47,301 bases of DNA from Clostridia bacterium (GTDB lineage: Bacteria > Bacillota > Clostridia > Lachnospirales > Cellulosilyticaceae). Location: assembly GCA_029256345.1 (NCBI GenBank), contig JAQSYC010000025.1, forward strand, positions 1-47,301. The letters run 5' to 3'. Numbering within the stretch: position 1 is the first letter of the stretch; every line of letters begins with the position of its first letter. The notes beneath the pieces are model-generated. The model searched no databases. It had not been told where the DNA came from and worked only from the letters and a program-made list of their open reading frames with translations. Of this stretch, positions 17,581 through 26,534 are shown one piece after another. The translations under genes and the position numbers were made by a program.

Positions 17581-19269
17581 ATGAGTGGAGCTTTTATGTT
17601 AATTGACAATATACCTGTTGAAATTCAGGGTGAGAAAAACATCTTAGAATTAATTAGAAAGGCAGGGATAGATTTACCTACTTTTTGTTACTATTCTGAA
17701 CTTTCAGTATATGGAGCCTGTAGATTATGTGTCGTAGAAAATAAGTGGGGAGGAATAGAGGCTTCTTGTTCCACAGTACCTAAAGCTGGCATGGAAGTAC
17801 ATACAAATACACCTAGACTCAGAAAATACCGCAAGATGATTTTAGAGCTTATTCTGGCAAATCACTGTAGAGACTGTACAACCTGTGATAAAAATGGAAC
17901 TTGTAAATTGCAAGAGCTGGCTATGAGGTTTGGTATTAAAGAAGTACGGTTTGAAAATGCTAAAAAAGCTATTCCGCTCGATAAGTCTTCTTCGAGTATT
18001 GTAAGAGATGAGAGTAAATGTATTCTTTGCGGTGACTGTGTAAGAATGTGTGATGAGGTGCAAAATGTAGGGGCTATTGATTTTGCATATAGAGGTTCAG
18101 AAATGCGTATCAGTACAGCTTTTCATAAATGTATGGCAGAATCAAATTGTGTAGGCTGCGGGCAATGTGCAGCGGTTTGTCCAACGGGTGCTATCACGGT
18201 TAAAAATGATACGGCCAAGATATGGGACGAATTAAGTAATCCAGAGGTGAAAGTAGTTGCGCAGATCGCACCTGCAGTACGAGTAGGAATTGGTGAAGCA
18301 CTGGGACAAACCAACGGAACCAATGTCATGGGGAAAATTGTAGCCGCACTGAAGCGAATAGGATTTAATGAGGTATTTGATACATCCACAGGAGCTGATC
18401 TTACAGTTTTAGAGGAAACCAATGAGTTCTTAAAACGGCTTGAACAAGGTAAAGAAGGCCCGCTCTTTACATCTTGCTGCCCAGCTTGGGTCAAATATGC
18501 AGAAAACAATTATCCAGAATTGATGGGAAATGTATCCACCTGTAGATCACCTATGCAAATGTTTGGTTCTGTCCTTAAAGAACACTATAGCCACTCCAAC
18601 AAAAAGGTCGTAGTTGTAGGCGTTATGCCTTGTACAGCTAAAAAAGCTGAAGCTGAACGTGATGAATTTAAAGAAGAGGGGATTCCTTACATTGATTATG
18701 TGATTACAACTCAGGAACTTATCCAAATGATAAAAGAAGCTGGCCTTGTTTTTGATGAATTGGAACAGGAAGCAGTTGATATGCCTTTTGGCGTCAACAG
18801 TGGAGCAGGTGTTATATTTGGTGTGACAGGAGGCGTAACAGAGGCAGTTATTCGTCGTATAGCAGATGATAAATCTATCAATACACTTCGCGCCCTTGCT
18901 TTTAAAGGAGTCAGAGGCATGCAAGGCGTTAAAGAAGCAAGTATTCCTTTTGGAGACAAGATGCTTCAGATTGCAGTTGTAAGTGGACTGAAAAATGCAG
19001 ATGATTTAATTCAAAAAATCAAAAATGGAGAAAAACAGTATGATTTTGTGGAGGTAATGGCCTGCCTCGGAGGATGTGTTAGCGGTGCAGGACAGCCTTT
19101 TGCTAAGGGAGACGAAAAAGCCAAACGCGGTCAAGGCTTGTATGACACAGATCGCATGAGCAGTATTAAACGTTCTGAAGAAAATCCCGTGATTATGTCT
19201 TTGTACTCAGGACTACTCAAAGGCAAAGTACATCAACTTTTGCATGTTAAGTATGCAGGAAAGGAGTAG
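17581..19269 (+). CDS. hydA: [FeFe] hydrogenase catalytic subunit (HydA)
   Basis: 562 residues. It reduces protons to H2 (or the reverse) at the H-cluster. N-terminal [2Fe-2S] domain (CYYSELSVYGACRLC...C), then a His/Cys-ligated cluster (HCRDCTTCDKNGTC), two [4Fe-4S] motifs (CILCGDCVRMCDE, CVGCGQCAAVCP) and the H-cluster domain. The three H-cluster signatures are visible: L1 TSCCPAWV (about 297-304), L2 MPCTAKKAE and L3 MACLGGCVSGAGQP. L3 has Leu where Pro is most common and Ala for a Gly; all ligating Cys are kept. Within a hydCBA operon the likely role is NADH- and ferredoxin-coupled H2 formation during fermentation. Maturases HydE, HydF and HydG are not in this window. Confidence 0.93.
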   Translation: MSGAFMLIDNIPVEIQGEKNILELIRKAGIDLPTFCYYSELSVYGACRLCVVENKWGGIEASCSTVPKAGMEVHTNTPRLRKYRKMILELILANHCRDCTTCDKNGTCKLQELAMRFGIKEVRFENAKKAIPLDKSSSSIVRDESKCILCGDCVRMCDEVQNVGAIDFAYRGSEMRISTAFHKCMAESNCVGCGQCAAVCPTGAITVKNDTAKIWDELSNPEVKVVAQIAPAVRVGIGEALGQTNGTNVMGKIVAALKRIGFNEVFDTSTGADLTVLEETNEFLKRLEQGKEGPLFTSCCPAWVKYAENNYPELMGNVSTCRSPMQMFGSVLKEHYSHSNKKVVVVGVMPCTAKKAEAERDEFKEEGIPYIDYVITTQELIQMIKEAGLVFDELEQEAVDMPFGVNSGAGVIFGVTGGVTEAVIRRIADDKSINTLRALAFKGVRGMQGVKEASIPFGDKMLQIAVVSGLKNADDLIQKIKNGEKQYDFVEVMACLGGCVSGAGQPFAKGDEKAKRGQGLYDTDRMSSIKRSEENPVIMSLYSGLLKGKVHQLLHVKYAGKE

Positions 19270-19274
19270 AGGCG

Positions 19275-19517
19275 ATGATACAACTCAAAGTATGTATAGG
19301 TAGTGCTTGTCATATTAAAGGCTCTTATAATGTTATTAATGTTTTTCAGCAGATGATAGAAGAACATCAGCTGTTTGAGAAGGTAGAGCTGCAGGCGGTA
19401 TTCTGCTTAGGAAAATGTGCGCAGGCGGTATCTGTCAAGATAGATGATAGTGAAGTTTACAGCGTTTCCGGAGCAAGTGCCAGAGGATTTTTCGAGGAAA
19501 AAATATTAAATCAATAG
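19275..19517 (+). CDS. Thioredoxin-like [2Fe-2S] ferredoxin-type protein of the hyd operon
   Basis: 80 residues, last gene of the operon, 5 bp after hydA. CIGSACHIKG near the N-terminus and VFCLGKC near residue 48 give the four Cys of a NuoE-type thioredoxin-fold [2Fe-2S] cluster, without the helical N-terminal part of NuoE. Similar small proteins occur in clostridial hydrogenase operons and probably act as an electron-transfer partner or accessory subunit. The position at the end of the operon is clear; the exact partner is inference. Confidence 0.78.
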   Translation: MIQLKVCIGSACHIKGSYNVINVFQQMIEEHQLFEKVELQAVFCLGKCAQAVSVKIDDSEVYSVSGASARGFFEEKILNQ

Positions 19518-19545
19518 GATGGTTTGAAAAATAGAAAAAGAGGAG

Positions 19546-19592
19546 AAAAGCAGCTATAACTTTATGTATCATAAGGTTATAACTGCTTTTTT
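19546..19592. terminator. Bidirectional terminator between the hyd operon and the convergent unknown gene
   Basis: AAAAGCAG ... TATAAC pairs with GTTATA ... CTGCTTTTTT around an A/T-rich loop, with one bulge. A-run on the left and T-run on the right suit both transcripts. Confidence 0.75.
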
Positions 19593-19602
19593 AGGCTACA
19601 GG

Positions 19603-20922
19603 CTACTCATCAACGCCAGTTTCGGTAGCACTATTTTCTTCAAGGATGTTACTGATATATAAAGCATAGACAAAGTTTGTATTTGAAGGTGAAAGAGAAG
19701 AAAAAGCCTGTTTTGTATAAGTGTAGAATGTTTTATCGGACATCATAAAAGGGATAGCACTTATAAAATATTGCATCCTTAGCTTTCTTTCAGCGGAAGG
19801 CAGTTGTGAAAGTACCTCTCTAAGGGTATCTATAAATGGCGTAAATAAACTACTGATTTCGTCTGAAGGTGAGGAAGATTTTTTTATAGTAAATCCAAAA
19901 GCATTTCCAATATCCATAGAGAGATAAGTTTGCATCAAGCTGAATAGCGGTTCGCTTTGAGCGTGGCAGGCTTTTTCATAAGCGGACTGTAAGCTAATTT
20001 TAATCTCTTTTACCCGGTCAGGAAGAGAGGATAAAAATAGTTCTTTATCTTCATCGGAGGTCATGATATTTTTGAGGGAGTAATAAAGATCATAAAAACT
20101 AATGTGTAAAGCAGTTACAGCAGTAAAGTCTAATTGGTCAAAGACTAGCAGGTTGTTAAGGCAGCCAGTCATTTTATAGAGAGTGTGGAGCATTTTGAGT
20201 AAAGTCTCTATGGTTTCTTCTGTAAGTTGTGTATTATCATAAAAGGCATCCTCAGATGTTTCAAGCGCTAGTTCAGTCAAGGTGACACTGAGATCTTTAA
20301 AATGCTTACCATACTCAGGACATGAATGGCCATCGAAGAGCTGCTTAAGGACCGAAACAAGTAGGATGCCATCATCAGTAGCAGGGGCCCATTCTATTTG
20401 GCCAAGACTTTTTTTGACATAATGCAGGTAGTTCTCCTTTGTAAGTTTAATAGGAATATAAGGCAGCAGCAGGGCGGCGTTCTGTTGTCTCGTACGCATA
20501 TCTTTTGCAGTAAATACAAAATTTACGCAGTCCGAGGCTAAACTATCACTGTCTATTGAAAAAGATGAGTCTTCATCTATAGGAGTTGTTTCATCAGATA
20601 GGCTATGGGCCACATTATAGGAGGTTGTAAGGTGATGAAGTTCTCTTTGATAAGCTGTTAATACCCTATATTTTTTTTCGAGTATGGTCCTAAAGCTTAT
20701 GATCTGAAGCACATGGTTTTCTTTGGTTTTGCTGTCCGCAGAAAGTATTTCAGGAAGAGATAGAAAAACGGCTTTAAGTTCATCTAAAATAGAAGAAGTT
20801 TCTTCGTCTAAATAACTAACAGAAGTATACAGGCTGTTATTTAGAAGTGCCAGATAATGATGGATATAATGGATATACGAGTAGGATAGACCTACAAATA
20901 ATGGATTGGTAGTGTGATTCAT
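19603..20922 (-). CDS. Hypothetical protein, 439 residues
   Basis: A large soluble, Ser/Leu/Glu-rich and apparently all-helical protein without membrane helices, signal peptide, Cys clusters or nucleotide-binding motifs. The N-terminus (MNHTTNPLFVGLSYSYIHYI) is followed by an acidic Ser-rich linker (about 118-130, DETTPIDEDSSFSIDSDS). The start is the ATG at 20922, 7 nt after AAAGGAG; a TTG one codon earlier is also possible. It is divergent from glgB and convergent with the hyd operon, so no operon partner helps. I do not recognise the family; it may be lineage-specific. Confidence 0.65.
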   Translation of the reverse strand: MNHTTNPLFVGLSYSYIHYIHHYLALLNNSLYTSVSYLDEETSSILDELKAVFLSLPEILSADSKTKENHVLQIISFRTILEKKYRVLTAYQRELHHLTTSYNVAHSLSDETTPIDEDSSFSIDSDSLASDCVNFVFTAKDMRTRQQNAALLLPYIPIKLTKENYLHYVKKSLGQIEWAPATDDGILLVSVLKQLFDGHSCPEYGKHFKDLSVTLTELALETSEDAFYDNTQLTEETIETLLKMLHTLYKMTGCLNNLLVFDQLDFTAVTALHISFYDLYYSLKNIMTSDEDKELFLSSLPDRVKEIKISLQSAYEKACHAQSEPLFSLMQTYLSMDIGNAFGFTIKKSSSPSDEISSLFTPFIDTLREVLSQLPSAERKLRMQYFISAIPFMMSDKTFYTYTKQAFSSLSPSNTNFVYALYISNILEENSATETGVDE

Positions 20923-21020
20923 CAAGAATCTCCTTTCTTATTTTTATATTAAGGATATACAATTTTTGAGAATATAGCAAGCATGTCCCTTTAAATGTTG
21001 TAAGAAGATGGATACTATGA

Positions 21021-21049
21021 TTGAAATAAAAATAAAAATAGATTAGTAT
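21021..21049 (+). promoter_or_regulatory. Putative SigA promoter of glgB
   Basis: TTGAAA at 21021-21026, 17-nt spacer, TAGTAT at 21044-21049, about 20 nt before the glgB ribosome binding site. Confidence 0.5.
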
Positions 21050-21070
21050 AGTATTAAAGAGGTGAGAATC

Positions 21071-23284
21071 ATGGAGTTTGGTATGAGTTTAAGGGATGAA
21101 GCGTTAAAAGCGTTGGAAATGGGAGAGTGCAAAAATATTTATCATATATTGGGGATGCATACCTTGTATGAAGAGAGGGGAATGGGGCTTAAAATCACAG
21201 TATACTCTCCTACAGCGAGGACTATAACGGCTGTGCACATGGGGGACCCTACTAAAAGGTATGCCTTACAACCTAAAGGAGAAAAAGGTATTTTTGAAGG
21301 CATTATCAAAAGGAGAAAAAATAAATTTTTATATCAGCTTAAATGTGAGGATGATCAGGGGAATAGCTGGACTTATACAGACCCTTATCAGTTTGACGAA
21401 CTGTTTAGTAAAAAAGACTTTGATCTATTTAATCAAGGAGCAGATTATGAAGTCTACAACAAACTTGGAGCCAACTTTAGACAGATTAAGGGTGTTGAAG
21501 GTGTTGTTTTTGCTGTTTGGGCACCTCATGCAAAAAGGGTGAGTGTAGTAGGTGAGTTTAACAACTGGGATGGCAGACGACATCCTATGGGTTATATCGA
21601 AGGAACAGGGGTATGGGCACTTTTTATTCCAGATATGAAAGAATTGGATGTTTATAAGTATGAGATAAAAACTCAAAAGAATATTTTATTATATAAAGCA
21701 GATCCTTATGCGAGATATAGTCAGATAAGGCCTAATACCGCATCAGTTATCTATAACCCTAATAACTATAAGTGGAAAGATAAAAACTGGCTGGAAAAGA
21801 GAAAAAATAAACAATACTACAAAGAACCCGTATCTATCTATGAACTGCATATAGGTTCGTGGAAAAGGCATGCTGATGGCGCCTTTTATACCTATAGAGA
21901 AGTAGCTGATCATTTGGTTGTCTATGTAGAAGAGATGGGCTATACCCATATTGAACTTATGGGTATTACGGAGCATCCTTTTGATGGTTCATGGGGTTAT
22001 CAGGTGACAGGGTATTTTGCCCCCACCAGTAGATATGGGACTCCGGATGATTTCAGATATTTAGTAGATACCATGCATAAACACCATATTGGTGTGATCT
22101 TAGACTGGGTGCCAGCTCATTTTCCTAAGGATGCCTTTGCACTAGAGAAGTTTGATGGAGAGCCTTTATATGAATACATAGATGAAAAAAAGGCACACCA
22201 TCCACAATGGGGGACGCTTATTTTTGACTATAGTAAGCCACAGGTACAAGCATTCCTTATAGCCAATGCGCTTTTATGGCTAACTCAATATCATATCGAC
22301 GGTTTAAGAGTGGATGCAGTGGCTTCTATGCTTTATTTAGATTATGGCAGAGAAGGGGATTATATAGCAAATAAATATGGGGGGAGAGAAAATTTAGATG
22401 CTGTAGCATTTTTGAAAAACCTTAATCAAGCGGCATATAGCCAGGTGCCAGGTATTATGATGATTGCGGAAGAATCCACCTCTTGGGCTGGGGTATCTCA
22501 TCCGGTTGAAGCGGGTGGACTGGGGTTTGGTTTCAAATGGAATATGGGTTGGATGAATGACTTTCTTTCTTATATGAAATTAGATCCCTATTTCAGAAAG
22601 CATCATCATAAAAAAATTACGTTTAGCCTTATGTACGCTTTTAGTGAAAATTTTATTCAGGTATTATCCCATGATGAAGTGGTGCATGGAAAGAGTTCCA
22701 TGATTTATAAAATGCCTGGAAATGAATGGCAGAAATTTGCTAATCTGCGCGTCGCTTATGGCTATATGTTCATGCACCCTGGTAAAAAAATGTTGTTTAT
22801 GGGCAATGAATTTGCACAGACTAAAGAATGGAATGAAGACGGTGAGTTAGACTGGGGGCTTATGGCGTACAAGCCTCATGCTTGTATCAAAGAGTATGTC
22901 AAAGACCTGAATGTACTTTACAGGAAAAATAAATGCTTGTGGGAAATAGGCAATGGCTATGAAAATTTTGAATGGATAGATTGTGATAATAAAGATCAGA
23001 GTATCGTATCCTTTATAAGAAAAGGTCCGGCAGCTAAGGATAGGCTTATTGCGGTTATCAATTTTACGCCTGTAACATGGCAGAATTACCGTATAGGTGT
23101 GCCAGACAAAGCCGTTTATACAGAAATCTTAAATAGTGACAGTCAATGTTATGGCGGGACAGGGGTTATTAATGATAAAGTCCGTGCGGAAGATACCCCT
23201 TGGCATGATAAGGCCTATAGCATAGAGATAAGTATTCCGCCTTTAGGGATATGCGTTTTTACGATAGAAAGATTCTTGAAATAG
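21071..23284 (+). CDS. glgB: 1,4-alpha-glucan branching enzyme
   Basis: 737 residues. It cuts alpha-1,4-glucan and rejoins the piece by an alpha-1,6 bond in glycogen synthesis. Two N-terminal beta modules (N1 about 1-105 and CBM48 about 120-215, with FAVWAPHAKRVSVVGEFNNW) precede the GH13 barrel. Visible catalytic motifs are VILDWVPAHFP, GLRVDAVASML (nucleophile Asp about residue 415), the general acid Glu in IAEEST, and the transition-state Asp in LSHDEVVHGK. The C-terminal beta domain ends at FTIERFLK. The length fits the family. I use the ATG at 21071, with GAGGTGA just before it; a GTG three codons earlier overlaps that site. No other glg gene is adjacent. A very long hairpin follows. Confidence 0.93.
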   Translation: MEFGMSLRDEALKALEMGECKNIYHILGMHTLYEERGMGLKITVYSPTARTITAVHMGDPTKRYALQPKGEKGIFEGIIKRRKNKFLYQLKCEDDQGNSWTYTDPYQFDELFSKKDFDLFNQGADYEVYNKLGANFRQIKGVEGVVFAVWAPHAKRVSVVGEFNNWDGRRHPMGYIEGTGVWALFIPDMKELDVYKYEIKTQKNILLYKADPYARYSQIRPNTASVIYNPNNYKWKDKNWLEKRKNKQYYKEPVSIYELHIGSWKRHADGAFYTYREVADHLVVYVEEMGYTHIELMGITEHPFDGSWGYQVTGYFAPTSRYGTPDDFRYLVDTMHKHHIGVILDWVPAHFPKDAFALEKFDGEPLYEYIDEKKAHHPQWGTLIFDYSKPQVQAFLIANALLWLTQYHIDGLRVDAVASMLYLDYGREGDYIANKYGGRENLDAVAFLKNLNQAAYSQVPGIMMIAEESTSWAGVSHPVEAGGLGFGFKWNMGWMNDFLSYMKLDPYFRKHHHKKITFSLMYAFSENFIQVLSHDEVVHGKSSMIYKMPGNEWQKFANLRVAYGYMFMHPGKKMLFMGNEFAQTKEWNEDGELDWGLMAYKPHACIKEYVKDLNVLYRKNKCLWEIGNGYENFEWIDCDNKDQSIVSFIRKGPAAKDRLIAVINFTPVTWQNYRIGVPDKAVYTEILNSDSQCYGGTGVINDKVRAEDTPWHDKAYSIEISIPPLGICVFTIERFLK

Positions 23285-23293
23285 CAATTAATT

Positions 23294-23357
23294 TAAAATA
23301 TTTCCAAACAAAAGAGAGGGAAGTGAACTTCCCTCTCTTTTGTTTGGAAATATTTTA
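23294..23357 (+). terminator. 64-bp perfect inverted repeat; terminator of glgB
   Basis: Arms 23294-23324 and 23327-23357 are exact complements over 31 bp with only 2 nt between their ends, so the real loop would be formed by the innermost bases. The lower stem is AT-rich and the middle holds GAGAGGGAAG/CTTCCCTCTC followed by TTTTGTTT. It is much longer than the other terminators here and begins 9 bp after the glgB stop. Confidence 0.85.
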
Positions 23358-23392
23358 TTTAGGTTATACTTTTTAAAAAAGGAATGTGATTC

Positions 23393-23716
23393 ATGTATTT
23401 GATAAAACAGGTCCATAATAGTGGTGAAGCGTTAAATGAAATGCATATCTATGTTTTGCAAAACAACAAATGGTGTTTTGAACAAATGGTAAGGGTGAAG
23501 GGCTGTAAAGCGTTAGCAGACTTTATAGCACGTAGTCACTACTCATTTGAGTATGCCATTTTAAAACTCAATCAGCCCTATAGAAATATCCTTTACCACT
23601 TTAATCCCCATATTAAAATCGCCATAGATAAAGAAGAAATAAAAACACTGTTTTATAGCTTGTTTCAGGAAGACGAAGGCGTTTATGAAGAGGCAGCGAT
23701 GAATTTTATAGGATGA
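23393..23716 (+). CDS. Hypothetical protein, 107 residues
   Basis: A soluble protein (MYLIKQVHNSGEALNEMHIY...) without recognisable motifs. It has an AAGGA site 11 nt upstream. Its stop overlaps the start of the next small gene in ATGA, which implies translational coupling. It lies between the long glgB terminator and the convergent argH. I do not recognise the family. The beginning alternates hydrophobic and polar residues, and the last third is acidic. Confidence 0.55.
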   Translation: MYLIKQVHNSGEALNEMHIYVLQNNKWCFEQMVRVKGCKALADFIARSHYSFEYAILKLNQPYRNILYHFNPHIKIAIDKEEIKTLFYSLFQEDEGVYEEAAMNFIG

Positions 23717-23877
23717 ACTCCAGAGCGGAAGCGCTTCATCTCTACGAACTTTGGCAGCTACATATGCCGATAAATGATAAAAAAGCAAGCCGATTTATAA
23801 GAACTATGGAGTTTTATCTTGATGAAATTATCAATTATTTCACAGTTGAACCGATCTATAATTTTCTAAATCGATGA
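23713..23877 (+). CDS. Hypothetical small protein, 54 residues, coupled to the preceding gene
   Basis: It starts with the ATG of an ATGA overlap with the 107-residue gene and encodes MNSRAEALHLYELWQLHMPI..., ending FLNR. Its helix-like pattern of Leu, Trp, Phe and Tyr with basic residues is coherent for a folded small protein. Its last 12 nt overlap the 3' end of the convergent argH. No terminator is visible for this unit before argH, so its transcript may run antisense into argH. The alternative is that it is the C-terminal part of the previous protein in a shifted frame. Confidence 0.5.
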   Translation: MNSRAEALHLYELWQLHMPINDKKASRFIRTMEFYLDEIINYFTVEPIYNFLNR

Positions 23878-25260
23878 AGTGAGCTGATTGTCTGTTAAAA
23901 AGGCTTTTGCATGATCAATGTGAGCCAAAACCGCAGAGGTACTGGGCCCGCCTTTAACTTTACGCTCATTAACACAGGTAGCTAAAGAAATCGCTTCATA
24001 AATATCTGTATCGAATATAGGATGAATAGATTGGTACACATCAAGAGGGAGTTCTTCCAGTGATATTTTTTCATTTAAGCAGTATAAAACGAGTTTTCCA
24101 ATCACTTCATGAGCATCTCTAAAAGCTAAGCCCTTTTTAACAAGATAATCCGCAGCATCTGTCGCATTAGTGAAACCTCCAGCTGCTGCCTGATACATAT
24201 TTTTTTCACAGATAGTAGCTGTTTTAAGCATTTCATTAAATATAGGGAGGCACATCTTAAGTGTGTCGATGCTATCAAAGATACGCTCTTTGTCTTCTTG
24301 CATATCTTTATTGTAAGCTAGAGGCAACCCTTTCATAGTCGTCAAAAGGCTTATTAAGTTACCATAAACTCTACCAGATTTACCACGGACAAGCTCGGCG
24401 ATGTCAGGGTTTTTCTTCTGTGGCATAATAGAGCTCCCGGTGCTGTAAGCATCATCTAACTCAATAAAATGAAATTCATGGGAACTCCATAAAATAATCT
24501 CTTCACTGAATCGGCTAAGATGCATCATCAGTGTAGAAAGACTATAAAGTAAATCAAGACAAAAATCTCTGTCTGATACACCATCTAGACTATTTTCACA
24601 CACACTGTCAAAACCAAGCTCTGCCGCTACAAAATCCCTATCTAAAGGATAGGTAGTGGTTGCAAGAGCACCACTGCCTAAAGGCAGTGAGTTAGTCATA
24701 GTATAGGTGAAATTTAACCTGGCAAAATCTCTTTTGAGCATTTCAAAATAGGCCATCAGATGATGTGCAAAGGTTATGGGCTGAGCACGCTGCAAGTGAG
24801 TATAACCGGGCATAATAACGGAGATGTGTTTCTCGGATAACTGGGCCAGAGTATTCATAAGACTAAGAAGCATAGCTTTCATTTCATTTATTTCATCTAA
24901 AACATACAGCCTTACATCCAAAGCAACTTGATCGTTGCGGCTGCGTCCAGTATGCATTTTTTTAGCAACATCACCGATTCGTTTAATAAGCAGCGCTTCT
25001 ATATTCATATGGATATCTTCCATTTTTTCGTCAAATAATACATTACCCTGCTCGATATCTGCTAATAAATCTAATAACCCCTCTTTGATGAGTTCACTAT
25101 CCTTAAGGGGAATGATAGATTGTTTGGCAAGCATAGACACGTGGGCTATGCTGCCAAGGATATCTTGTTTATAAAGTCTGGCATCAAATGATATAGAAGA
25201 GTTAAAATGATCCGTTAAGGTATTTGTTTCTTTGGCAAATCTTCCGCCCCATAATTTCAT
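23866..25260 (-). CDS. argH: Argininosuccinate lyase
   Basis: 464 residues, the usual length. It splits argininosuccinate into arginine and fumarate, the last step of arginine synthesis. It belongs to the fumarase/aspartase superfamily: N-terminal MKLWGGRF, HTGRSRNDQVALDVR (about 106-120), TSLPLGSGAL-type loop as NSLPLGSGALA, and the superfamily signature GSSIMPQKKNPD (about 278-289) with the mobile catalytic Ser. It is second in the argG-argH operon, about 40 bp downstream of the argG stop, with its own GGAGG site. The frame is intact. Confidence 0.95.
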   Translation of the reverse strand: MKLWGGRFAKETNTLTDHFNSSISFDARLYKQDILGSIAHVSMLAKQSIIPLKDSELIKEGLLDLLADIEQGNVLFDEKMEDIHMNIEALLIKRIGDVAKKMHTGRSRNDQVALDVRLYVLDEINEMKAMLLSLMNTLAQLSEKHISVIMPGYTHLQRAQPITFAHHLMAYFEMLKRDFARLNFTYTMTNSLPLGSGALATTTYPLDRDFVAAELGFDSVCENSLDGVSDRDFCLDLLYSLSTLMMHLSRFSEEIILWSSHEFHFIELDDAYSTGSSIMPQKKNPDIAELVRGKSGRVYGNLISLLTTMKGLPLAYNKDMQEDKERIFDSIDTLKMCLPIFNEMLKTATICEKNMYQAAAGGFTNATDAADYLVKKGLAFRDAHEVIGKLVLYCLNEKISLEELPLDVYQSIHPIFDTDIYEAISLATCVNERKVKGGPSTSAVLAHIDHAKAFLTDNQLTSSI

Positions 25261-25302
25261 AAGTGACCTCCTTGTTGAGTGTAGTGGTTAGGCGGCAAAA
25301 GC

Positions 25303-26447
25303 TTATTGTTCACGGGCTTTCTGCATAAGTGCTCTTACGCGCAGGGGTAGACCGTATAAAGTAATGAAACCGCCTGCATCTTTGTGGTCATAAAGATCGC
25401 CAGTTGTAAAGCTTGCTAAATCCTCACTGTAGAGAGAAAATGGAGATTGCGCTCCTTGTGAAATAATATTACCTTTATAAAGTTTGAGTTTGACTTCGCC
25501 AGTGACTACGGTCTGAGTACTTTCAACAAAGGCCTGAAGTGCCTCGCGAAGAGGGGTGAACCACTTGCCGTTGTAGATAAGATCCGCAAATTCAAGTGCT
25601 ACGCCTTGTTTGAATCGATAAGTTTCACGGTCTAAAGTTAAATGTTCAAGCTCTTCATGGGCTTTGTAGAGTATAGTGCCGCCAGGTGTTTCATATACGC
25701 CGCGGGATTTCATACCTACCACTCTGTTTTCTACAATATCTTCGATACCAATACCATTGGCGCCGCCTAATTCGTTGAGTTTTTCAAGTAAGGCAGAAGG
25801 CTCCATAGCTATGCCATCTAAATGAGTTGGAATACCTTTATCAAAGGTTAAACTGATAAGAGTGGGCGCATCAGGAGCTTTTTCAGGTGACACACCTAAT
25901 TTTAATAACGTTTCATAATGAGGCGCATTCCATGGGTTTTCAAGTTCTAAGCCCTCGTGAGAAATATGCCACATGTTACGGTCACGGCTGTAGCTGTCTT
26001 CCTTTTTCATAGGAACAGGCAGGCCACGTTCTTAAGGTGAGGTGCAAGAGCCGCAATACCCAGTTCAAAACGAATTTGATCATTGCCTTTGCCAGTGCAG
26101 CCATGGCAAATTGCAGTTGCATCTTCTTTAAGCGCCACATTTACTAAAGTTTTAGCAATAATCGCACGGGCAATAGAAGTCCCAAGATAATATTTAGATT
26201 CATAGATTGCGCCAGACTGAATCATTGGAAACACATAGTCTTTCATAAACTCATCTTTAACATTTTCTACATAAACTTTACTAACGCCCATAGACAGTGC
26301 TCTTTCTTCTAAACCTACAAGCTCTGCATCCTGTCCAACATTTATGCATACAGCAATCACTTCATAATCATAATTTTCCTTTAACCAAGGGATAATAACA
26401 GATGTATCTAAGCCACCTGAATAAGCTAAAACAACTTTTTCTTTCAT
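25303..26447 (-). pseudogene. argG: Argininosuccinate synthase, frame broken by a short internal deletion
   Basis: It joins citrulline and aspartate with ATP. The N-terminal segment (26447 down to 26007) has the PP-loop AYSGGLDTSV (about 8-17) and CHGCTGKGNDQIRFEL, reaches ALAPHLK and then runs out of frame to a TGA. The C-terminal part is coded in another frame and resumes at about 26051 as ERGLPVPMKKEDSYSRDRN, continuing to 25303. Family members have about 21 residues in between, including the conserved APWR-W block; these are absent, consistent with a loss of about 64 nt. With argH intact beside it, this would make the cell an arginine auxotroph unless the deletion is an assembly error. 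An AAGGAGG-type site precedes the ATG. Confidence 0.88.
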
Positions 26448-26493
26448 AGTAAAGATCCTCCTTAAATTGTATTAAATATATATAAGTATTTAC

Positions 26494-26534
26494 GTATAAT
26501 TATACATAAATAACTGTATAATTCAATACCTATA
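26494..26534 (-). promoter_or_regulatory. argGH promoter with ARG-box-like palindromes
   Basis: On the minus strand TTGAAT (26526-26521), a 16-nt spacer and TATAAT (26504-26499) form a good promoter. The -10 lies inside the palindrome GTATAATTATAC (26494-26505), and a second similar sequence TGTATAATTCAATA covers the -35. Both resemble the AT-rich ArgR/AhrC boxes. The whole stretch 26448-26700 is very AT-rich with repeated TATAC words, so chance matches are easy. No gene is visible in it. Confidence 0.45.

Noticed and set aside
18123..18959. Several open frames antisense to hydA
   Set aside because: Mutually overlapping frames opposite a conserved coding region; no independent gene signals.
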